Source: Myxococcota bacterium
GTDB taxonomy: Bacteria > Myxococcota_A > Bradymonadia > UBA7976 > UBA1532
Length of the DNA stretch: 39,030 nt
Assembly (NCBI GenBank): GCA_023150895.1
Contig: JAKLJY010000079.1
Span: forward strand, 1-39,030
Reading direction: 5' to 3'
The notes under the pieces were generated by a model. It saw only the letters and a list, made by a program, of their open reading frames with translations, was not told where the DNA came from and did no database searches. Made by a program: the position numbers and the translations under genes. Each line of letters opens with the position of its first letter. Position 1 is the stretch's first letter. Below are positions 33,348 through 39,030 of the stretch, piece after piece.

Positions 33348-34573
33348 ACCCCCTCGAGACCATCCGCATGGCGGTCCGGGCGCTGCTGCGCAACAAGCTG
33401 CGTTCGTTTCTGACGACGCTGGGCATCATCATCGGCGTGTTTGCGGTCATCGCCATGGTGGCCATCGGCGAGGGCGCCAAGGTTCAGGTCGAACAGACGT
33501 TCGCGTCGATGGGCTCGAACATCGTGATCGTCATGCCCGGCACCTCGACGCAGGGCGGGGCGATGGGGGGCATGGGCTCGATGCCCACGCTGACGTGGGA
33601 CGACCTCAAGGCCCTGCGCAACGAGGCCTCGGCGCTGAAGGCCGTCGCGGTGCAGATGCGGACGGCGGCCCAGGTGCAGAGCGACGACCAGAACTGGACG
33701 ACGTCCATCATCGGCTCGTCCCCCGAAATCTTCGAGATCCGCTCGTGGCCCGTCGAAGACGGCGCGCCGTTCACGACCAGCGACGTGGACGTGGGCGCCA
33801 AGGTCGCGGTGGTCGGCCGGACGGTCGTCGACAAACTCTTCGGAGCCACCGCCGACGCCGTCGGCCATACGATCCGGATCAAAGGCGTGCCCTTTCAGAT
33901 CGTCGGTGTCTTGGCCAAGAAGGGCCAATCGGCCATGGGTCAGGACCAGGACGACCAGATCTTCGTGCCGCAGACGACGTGGCAGTCCAAGATCCAGGGC
34001 GGGCTGCAGAAGTTCATTCAGGGGGCCATCTTCGCGTCGGCGGTCTCGGCCGAGGCCACCCCCCGCGCGGAGGCGCAGATCAAGGACATCCTGCGCGACC
34101 GCCATCACATCGACGTCGGCATGGACGACGACTTCTCCGTGCGCAACCTGAGCGACATGGCCAACGCGGTGGAGTCGAGCACGCGGGTCTTCACGGGTCT
34201 GCTGGCGAGCATCGCCGCCATCTCGTTGCTCGTGGGCGGCATCGGCATCATGAACATCATGCTCGTCAGCGTGACCGAGCGGACGCGTGAGATCGGCCTG
34301 CGCATGGCCGTCGGGGCGCGGCGGCGCCACATTCTCGCGCAGTTCCTGGTCGAGGCGCTCACGCTGGCCATCGCCGGGGGCATCGTGGGCATGGTGGGCG
34401 GCTACTACGCGGCGCAGGCACTGTCGCAGGCCTTCGGCTGGCCGATGCTCTTCCGCATCGAGACGGTCTTCCTGGCGGTGGGGTTCAGCGCGGCGGTCGG
34501 CATCGTTTTCGGCATCTTCCCGGCGCGGAAGGCCGCGCAGCTCGATCCCATTTCGGCGCTGAGGTACGAGTGA
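33344..34573 (+). CDS. MacB-type FtsX-fold ABC permease
   Basis: 409-residue inner-membrane permease of the MacB/FtsX family. It has one transmembrane helix near the N-terminus (about 20-45, LRSFLTTLGIIIGVFAVIAMV), a large periplasmic domain (about 45-280) and three C-terminal helices. The family motif SVTERTREIGLRMAVGARRR follows the second helix. It ends in DPISALRYE, the usual P-x-x-ALR-x-E tail. The periplasmic part holds a short Gly/Met-rich loop (GGAMGGMGSM). The start is GTG at 33344, overlapping the ATPase stop. Such mechanotransmission permeases handle substrates in the periplasm (macrolides, peptides, lipoproteins or siderophores); the substrate here is unknown. Confidence 0.93.
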   Translation: MNPLETIRMAVRALLRNKLRSFLTTLGIIIGVFAVIAMVAIGEGAKVQVEQTFASMGSNIVIVMPGTSTQGGAMGGMGSMPTLTWDDLKALRNEASALKAVAVQMRTAAQVQSDDQNWTTSIIGSSPEIFEIRSWPVEDGAPFTTSDVDVGAKVAVVGRTVVDKLFGATADAVGHTIRIKGVPFQIVGVLAKKGQSAMGQDQDDQIFVPQTTWQSKIQGGLQKFIQGAIFASAVSAEATPRAEAQIKDILRDRHHIDVGMDDDFSVRNLSDMANAVESSTRVFTGLLASIAAISLLVGGIGIMNIMLVSVTERTREIGLRMAVGARRRHILAQFLVEALTLAIAGGIVGMVGGYYAAQALSQAFGWPMLFRIETVFLAVGFSAAVGIVFGIFPARKAAQLDPISALRYE

Positions 34574-35886
34574 TGCGACGCTTGTCACACCCGGCGCTCG
34601 TCGCGGTGCTTCTAACCGCCCCGCTTGCCCGGGCGGCCGAGACCCCGGCGGTCCCCCTGACGCTCGACGCCGCCCTCGAGACGGCTCGCAAACACGCGCC
34701 GGCGCTGATGCAATCCCGCGCGGCGACGCGGGCCGCCCGCGCCCGGGTCGATCAGGCCCGGTCGGGGCTCTTGCCGCAGGTGCAGGCGCAGGCGAGTTAC
34801 GGGCGCGCGACGGACAACTTCTCGGCGACCGGCGCGGCGGCGGCTGCCCCCGGGGCGGGCGAGTCGGACTTCGAAACGCGCGGGAGCTGGCAGTTCGGGG
34901 TGCAGGCCACGCAGCTCCTCTGGGACTTCGGTCGCACGACGGGCCGGCGCGACGCGGCGGCGGCCACCGCCCGGGCGCAGGAAATGAACGAGAGCGTGAC
35001 CTGGCAGCAAATCGCCCTCGAGGTGCGCAGCGCCTTCATCGACGCGCAGGCGCAACAGCGTCTGCTGACGGTCGCGCGCGAGACGCTTGCGAACGAAGAC
35101 CGCCACCTCGAACAGATCACCGCCTTCATCGGGGCGGGGACGCGACCGCCGATCGACCTCCTGCAGGCACGCACCGCCCATGCGAACGCCCGGGTCGCGC
35201 TCGTCGCCGCCGAGAATGCCGCCGCGGTCGCGCGGGCGCGGCTCGACCGGGCGCAAGGGGTCTCGACCCCGACGACGACGCCCCTCGACGAGGCGCTCGT
35301 GCCGGCCCTGCCCGGGGAGGACGCCGCGCCGGACGTGCTGCTGGTGGAGGCGGCCGGCGCGTCACCCGAGCTGCGCGCGGTCGAAGCCCGCCTGCAGGCC
35401 CTGCGCGAGACGCTGGGGGCGGACGATGCGGGCTTCTGGCCCGTGCTCGACGCGACGACGGGACTCACCGAAGGGGGGCCCGAGCTCGCCGGGATGGTCT
35501 GGAACTGGTCGGGTAGCCTGCGAATGACGTGGGCGCTGTACCAGGGCGGGTTGACCACCGCGCAGGTCGAGGCGAGCCGCGCGGAGCTGACGGCTCTGGA
35601 GGCCGACCGAGCGGCGCTCACGCAGGCCCTTCGCCTGCGGGTCGAACAGGCACGCCTCGGCGTGCGCGCCGGCAAAGCGGCCCTTTCCGCCACCGAGGAA
35701 GCGCTCCTCGCAGCCCGCGAGCGCCTCAGACTCGCCGAGGGGCGCTACGAGACCGGGCTCGGCACCGCCATCGAACTCGCCGATGCGCAGCTCGCGGTCA
35801 CGAACGCCGCCGCACAGGCCGTGCGGGCGGATCGCGATCTCGCCGCGGCGCGGGCCGAGCTCGGTTTCGCGCTCGGGAGAGACTGA
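34573..35886 (+). CDS. TolC-like outer-membrane efflux protein
   Basis: 437-residue outer-membrane factor giving the pump its exit duct. A signal peptide ends near ARAAE. Two OEP repeats follow: TLDAALETARKHAPALMQSR...ARARVDQARSGLLPQV begins the first, and SGSLRMTWALYQGGLTTAQVEASRAE begins the second. Long helical stretches alternate with short beta parts, as in TolC. Between residues about 75 and 100 is an Ala/Gly-rich loop. The ATG at 34573 overlaps the permease stop (TGATG); GTG at 34570 is one codon upstream. The next gene begins five bases after its stop. Confidence 0.92.
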   Translation: MRRLSHPALVAVLLTAPLARAAETPAVPLTLDAALETARKHAPALMQSRAATRAARARVDQARSGLLPQVQAQASYGRATDNFSATGAAAAAPGAGESDFETRGSWQFGVQATQLLWDFGRTTGRRDAAAATARAQEMNESVTWQQIALEVRSAFIDAQAQQRLLTVARETLANEDRHLEQITAFIGAGTRPPIDLLQARTAHANARVALVAAENAAAVARARLDRAQGVSTPTTTPLDEALVPALPGEDAAPDVLLVEAAGASPELRAVEARLQALRETLGADDAGFWPVLDATTGLTEGGPELAGMVWNWSGSLRMTWALYQGGLTTAQVEASRAELTALEADRAALTQALRLRVEQARLGVRAGKAALSATEEALLAARERLRLAEGRYETGLGTAIELADAQLAVTNAAAQAVRADRDLAAARAELGFALGRD

Positions 35887-35891
35887 GACCC

Positions 35892-37136
35892 GTGGCGGAG
35901 AACGAAAGCGGACTCACCCCCGGCCGGGTCGCGGACTTCCTCGTGCGCGCCGGGGCCATGCTGCTCGCCAGCGCGTGTCCCTCACACCGGCTCGAGGAGA
36001 CTCTCTCGGATCTCGCCCGCCGCTTCGGGTTCGTCGCCCACGTGTTCAGCGTGCCTTCCGGTCTCTGGCTGGCCGTCTCGCGACCCGGCGAGACCGATCA
36101 GGTCATGCGCATCGCCCGCGTCGGGGCGTGGTCGATGGCCCTCGACCGCCTCGCGGCGGTGGACGCCGTCATCGACGAGGTCGTCGCCGGACGTCTCTCG
36201 ATGGAGGAGGCCGACACCCTGCTCTCCCGGCTCGACCGTGCACCGCGGACCTACGGGCCGGTGCTGGAGTGGCTCGCGGGCGCCTTCGCCGGCGCCGCCG
36301 CCGTCCTGCTCTACGGGGGCCGCTGGTTCGAGGCGCTGATGGGGGCCGGCATTGGCCTCGGCTTCACGGTCCTGGCCGGTTTCATCAGTGACCGCCACCA
36401 CCTGCGGCACCTGACCCCGTTCTTCTTCGGGGCGCTGGCGGCCGCCGTGGCGTGGCTCGCCAGCATCGTCGAGCCGGAGCTCGCGACGCAGCCGCTCATC
36501 GTCGCAGGGGTCATCTTGTTCGTGCCGGGCACGACCCTCACCGTCGGGCTCCACGAGCTCGTGCAGAAGAACCTCGTCAGCGGCACGGGGCGCCTCCTCG
36601 ACGCCACCATGACGCTCCTGTCCATCGTCTTCGGCGTGATGCTCGTGGCGGCGATGGCCCACCTCTTCGGGTCGACGCCCGAGTTCCTGACCCGGCGCCA
36701 TGCGGAGACGGTCCCGTTTCCGGTCCTCGTGCTCGCGACCATCGTGGCCGGTCTGGCGTTCTCGGTGCTCGTGGCCGTGCCGCGTCGCTACCTGCTCGGC
36801 GCGCTCGGCAGTTGCCTCGTGGCCGGAGGGTTCGTCCAGTTCGCCCAGGTCCACTTTCCGCAGGCGTCGCTGAGCGCGTTTTTCGGGGCGCTCGCGACCG
36901 GCCTGTACGCCAACGTCGTCGCCCGGCGGACGGGGCGGCCGGCCCAGATCTTCCTCGTCCCCGGGATCGTCCTGCTCGTGCCGGGCACGTTCGGGTTTCT
37001 GAGCTTCGGCCGCCTCTTCGAGGGCGACATCACGGGCGGGGCGAGCGGGGCATTTCAGACGCTGATGGTCGGCGCCGCGCTGGCGACCGGCATCGTCCTG
37101 GCCAACGCCGCCGTCCCGCCTCGCAAGTCTCTCTGA
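35892..37136 (+). CDS. ThrE-family threonine/serine exporter-like membrane protein
   Basis: 414-residue inner-membrane protein with both ThrE parts in one chain. A cytoplasmic N-terminal region (about 10-115, LASACPSHRLEETLSDLARRFG, then VFSVPSGLWLAVSRPG) precedes about ten hydrophobic segments. These make up a ThrE (DUF1212) half, with LFVPGTTLTVGLHEL, and a ThrE_2 (DUF3815) half, with LLVPGTFGFLSFGRLF. Corynebacterium ThrE exports threonine and serine by proton motive force. The start is GTG at 35892, with only GAGA upstream. It is the last gene of the tetR-macA-like-ABC-tolC-like operon, five bases after the tolC-like stop. That placement suggests the exporter is induced with the pump. Confidence 0.85.
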   Translation: MAENESGLTPGRVADFLVRAGAMLLASACPSHRLEETLSDLARRFGFVAHVFSVPSGLWLAVSRPGETDQVMRIARVGAWSMALDRLAAVDAVIDEVVAGRLSMEEADTLLSRLDRAPRTYGPVLEWLAGAFAGAAAVLLYGGRWFEALMGAGIGLGFTVLAGFISDRHHLRHLTPFFFGALAAAVAWLASIVEPELATQPLIVAGVILFVPGTTLTVGLHELVQKNLVSGTGRLLDATMTLLSIVFGVMLVAAMAHLFGSTPEFLTRRHAETVPFPVLVLATIVAGLAFSVLVAVPRRYLLGALGSCLVAGGFVQFAQVHFPQASLSAFFGALATGLYANVVARRTGRPAQIFLVPGIVLLVPGTFGFLSFGRLFEGDITGGASGAFQTLMVGAALATGIVLANAAVPPRKSL

Positions 37137-37185
37137 GCCGGCGTATCGTCGAATCGGACGAGCAGACGACTGGACGGAGAGAGTC

Positions 37186-38493
37186 ATGCGAATCTCGGCG
37201 ATTTCGAAGCTGGGGAGCGTTCTGGTCCTGAGCCTCTGGGCGTGCGACGGCAGCACGGACGACGGCAAAGACGCCACCACCGGTGGTCAGAGCGGCGGTT
37301 CCGGGGGGGCGGGCGGCCATACGGGCGGCCACTCCGGCGGCGCGGGCGGCGATACGGGCGGCCACATTGGCGGCCATGTCGGCGGCGCGGGCGGCCATAC
37401 GGGCGGTCATACGGGCGGCCATATGGGCGGTCACACGGGCGGCCATGCCGGCGGCGCGGGCGGTCATACGGGCGGCGCGGGCGGCCATGCCGGCGGCGCG
37501 GGCGGTCATACGGGCGGCGCGGGTGGCCACGCCGGTGGCGCGGGCGGTCATACGGGCGGTCACGCCGGTGGCGCGGGCGGTCATACGGGCGGTCACGCCG
37601 GGGGGTCCGTCACCCCGCCCTGTGACGGACCGAATCCGCAGGGCTGTCACACGGGCGGCTGCGAGCCGGGATTTCGCTGCACCGATGACCCGAACATCTG
37701 CGTGCCGTCGTCGTGTGGCTGCGACGAGGACACCGGCCAGTGGTTCTGCACGGAAGACTGCGGCGGTGGTCTGTGCGTCCCCGAGGCGGGCGCTTGCCCG
37801 GGCGAGAACCCGCAGGGCTGTGTCTCCGATGGCTGCCCGGAGGGTCAGTACTGCGAGGTGGACGTCGACACCTGTGCGTCGTCCGGCTGCCTCTGCGACG
37901 AGGCCACGGGGCAGTGGGTCTGCCTGCCGGACTGCGGCGGCGGCGTCTGCATGCCCCTCGGTGACACGCGCTGGTACCTGACCTGCGGCGATCCGGTCTG
38001 TCGCGGGCATCAGCCCGATCCGAACATCCCCCCCTGCGACGACGCGATGTTCTTCGGCGAGGCCTGCGCCACGCCCGACGTCATGTGCGACCCGATCGAC
38101 GACTGCAATGCCCGGCTCGTCTGCACCGACGTCGACCCGCGCCTCGGGCCGTGTCCCATCTCGAAGCGTGCCTACAAGGACGACGTGCGTTACCTGCCGC
38201 CGACCGAGGTCGACGCCAAGGCGAGCGCCCTGCTGTCCGTGAAGCTCGCCGAATACCGCTACACGCGGGAGACGCCGGGAGGCAAAGCGCACCTCGGCTT
38301 CATCATCGACGACGGTGTGCCGGGCGATGCGCTGCGGCCCTCCGGCGATCAGGTCGATCTCTACGGCTACACGTCCCTGGCGGTGGCCGCGTTGCAGGCG
38401 CAGGCGCGCCAGATTGCGACGCTGGAGGCGCGCCTCGCGCAGCTCGAGGCCGAACTCGGCGCCCGCTCCGGGACGTGTGCACCGGCCCGCTGA
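37186..38493 (+). CDS. Gly/His-rich lipoprotein with Cys-rich repeats and S74-like tail
   Basis: 435-residue predicted lipoprotein (lipobox LWAC, Cys20). Residues 34-141 are almost only Gly, His, Ala and Thr in GGH/AGG units. Two Cys-rich copies follow (about 150-200 and 207-257), each with PQGC, GCDED/LCDEA-TGQW and DCGGG-CxP. A third Cys-rich part leads to a C-terminal block (about 325-425): SKRAYKDDV, LLSVKLAEYRYTRE, HLGFIIDDG, and a final coiled coil (ALQAQARQIATLEARLAQLE). This block resembles the intramolecular chaperone of peptidase S74, seen on phage tail fibres and some cell-surface proteins. The ATG at 37186 has GGAGAGAG upstream. The His run suggests metal binding. Function unknown. 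Confidence 0.82.
   Translation: MRISAISKLGSVLVLSLWACDGSTDDGKDATTGGQSGGSGGAGGHTGGHSGGAGGDTGGHIGGHVGGAGGHTGGHTGGHMGGHTGGHAGGAGGHTGGAGGHAGGAGGHTGGAGGHAGGAGGHTGGHAGGAGGHTGGHAGGSVTPPCDGPNPQGCHTGGCEPGFRCTDDPNICVPSSCGCDEDTGQWFCTEDCGGGLCVPEAGACPGENPQGCVSDGCPEGQYCEVDVDTCASSGCLCDEATGQWVCLPDCGGGVCMPLGDTRWYLTCGDPVCRGHQPDPNIPPCDDAMFFGEACATPDVMCDPIDDCNARLVCTDVDPRLGPCPISKRAYKDDVRYLPPTEVDAKASALLSVKLAEYRYTRETPGGKAHLGFIIDDGVPGDALRPSGDQVDLYGYTSLAVAALQAQARQIATLEARLAQLEAELGARSGTCAPAR
37285..37608 (+). repeat. In-frame tandem Gly/His-coding repeats
   Basis: GGCGGTCATACGGGCGG-type units fill this stretch. Two larger duplications are visible: a 42-bp period starting at 37441 and 37483, and a perfect 33-bp tandem copy at 37531-37563 and 37564-37596. 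All periods are multiples of three, so length changes keep the reading frame. The array is likely to vary in length between strains. Confidence 0.85.
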
Positions 38494-38504
38494 GCGGCCG
38501 GCTC

Positions 38505-38518
38505 GGGGGTCGGCCCCC
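38505..38518. terminator. Short hairpin between converging genes
   Basis: GGGGG (38505-38509) can pair with CCCCC (38514-38518) around TCGG, in the 24-bp gap between two converging lipoprotein genes. There is no T tract on either side. It may act as a shared stop for both transcripts. Confidence 0.3.
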
Positions 38519-39030
38519 TACTTCTTGTTGGCGGCCTCGAGCTCTTTGAGGCGCTGGAGCAGCGCTTCGCCGAGGGTGGCGCCAAAGCGCTCCTGACCCT
38601 GGCCCTGGCTCGGCGCGCCGCCGGACTTCTCCGGTCGGGGGCCGCGGTTCTCGCGGTTCTCCCGCGGCGGAGCGCCCTCGGGGCCGTCGGGACGGGGGCC
38701 GCGGCTTTCGCGGTTTTCCCGAGAGGGACCGCCGTCGGGCCGGGGGCCGCGGTTCTCACGGCTCTCGCGCGGGGGACCGCCGTCGGGGCGGGGGCCACGG
38801 CTCTCCCGGTTCTCCCGCTGCGGACCGCCGCCGCCCGTCGGACCTTCGGCGTCGCCTTCGCGGCGCGGGCCACGCGGACCGCCGCCGGGGCCGCGCGGGC
38901 CGCCTCCGGGGCCGCGACCGGGCCGGCAGCAATGTTTTCCCCCACCGCGGCACCTCCCGGTCCTCCGCCCTGAGCGGCGGGACCGCCGGCACCGGCACAG
39001 GCCCACAGGAAGGCGCAGAGCAACGGCAGC
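38518..39030 (-). CDS. Partial repeat-rich lipoprotein, apparent frameshift
   Basis: The 5' end lies beyond the window. From 39029 inward one frame reads a lipoprotein signal (LPLLCAFLWAC, then AGAGGPAAQGG). A different frame, ending at 38518, carries Gly/Pro/Arg-rich sequence, four copies of a 16-residue RENRESRGPRPDGG-type unit and a convincing C-terminus (ERFGATLGEALLQRLKELEAANKK). One extra base in the C5/T4 run at 38935-38943 (G5/A4 on the coding strand) would join them. I read this as one gene with a homopolymer error or a real slip. The product would be a lipoprotein with a basic, probably disordered body and a short helical end. Function unknown. Confidence 0.6.
   Translation of the reverse strand, partial: AAVALRLPVGLCRCRRSRRSGRRTGRCRGGGKHCCRPGRGPGGGPRGPGGGPRGPRREGDAEGPTGGGGPQRENRESRGPRPDGGPPRESRENRGPRPDGGPSRENRESRGPRPDGPEGAPPRENRENRGPRPEKSGGAPSQGQGQERFGATLGEALLQRLKELEAANKK
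38636..38836 (-). repeat. Four tandem 48-bp repeats (one with 9-bp insertion)
   Basis: Units start at 38636 (57 bp), 38693, 38741 and 38789 (48 bp each), each opening CGGGGGCC on the plus strand. On the minus strand they encode 16-residue units rich in Arg, Gly, Pro and Glu. The first unit carries three extra codons. Synonymous differences between copies indicate the repeat is retained at protein level. Confidence 0.85.

Noticed and set aside
37285-37608. CRISPR-like direct repeats
   Set aside because: Repeats are in frame with a coding region, have no unique spacers, and encode GGH/AGG units.
1-39030. rRNA, tRNA, insertion sequences or prophage
   Set aside because: No recognisable RNA gene sequence, transposase or phage structural gene was seen; the S74-like segment is part of a lipoprotein gene, not a phage region.

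Overview
The window is about 39 kb of very GC-rich DNA with dense, strongly codon-biased genes. Many genes start with GTG or TTG, and many overlap or abut in operons. The gene content suggests a Myxococcota-like (former deltaproteobacterial) chromosome. It includes a DUF1552/DUF1592 pair, at least seven predicted lipoproteins (several with Cys-rich or Gly/His-rich segments), a Hanks-type Ser/Thr kinase, a DUF5939 protein, a PAS hybrid histidine kinase and a candidate sigma-54 promoter. No rRNA, tRNA, CRISPR array, transposase or phage gene was seen. This is chromosomal sequence with lineage-specific genes set among housekeeping genes.

Layout. 221-4240 (minus): a three-gene cassette of DUF1592-type c-haem-motif lipoprotein, Tat-exported DUF1552 protein and a small lipoprotein. 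4404-5118 (plus): a degenerate receiver protein behind a candidate sigma-54 promoter. 5125-5798 (minus): a VapBC toxin-antitoxin pair with a 16-bp perfect palindrome at the antitoxin start, directly downstream of metG (5832-7889, minus). 7992-10594 (plus): a DUF5939/START-like protein followed in another frame by a cyclase remnant joined to a Ser/Thr kinase. 10625-14700 (minus): ricT, holB and a FadL-type porin. 14806-23570 (plus): three lipoproteins, one a 1817-residue protein with a degraded alkaline-phosphatase-like domain and one a Cys-rich protein with a DUF2135-like end, closed by a clear intrinsic terminator. 23656-25374 (minus): phosphoglucose isomerase. 25421-27381 (plus): a DUF4105/Lnb-type membrane protein translationally coupled to an MBL-fold protein. 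27402-30525 (minus): a hybrid histidine kinase then a dienelactone hydrolase. 30680-37136 (plus): a six-gene efflux operon of TetR, MacA-like, ABC ATPase, ABC permease, TolC-like and ThrE-like exporter. 37186-38493 (plus): a Gly/His-rich lipoprotein with an S74-like C-terminus. 38518-39030 (minus): a repeat-rich lipoprotein cut by the window edge and apparently frameshifted.

How the parts fit. The efflux operon would form a complete inner-to-outer membrane pump, with its regulator as first gene and an operator-like dyad just before it. holB-ricT and metG are neighbours in many bacteria; here the oppositely oriented DUF5939/kinase module lies between them. The most unusual items are that split DUF5939/cyclase-remnant/kinase module, the giant pseudo-phosphatase lipoprotein, and the Gly/His-rich lipoprotein ending in an S74-like segment. 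All functions are read from motifs by eye; no database search was run.
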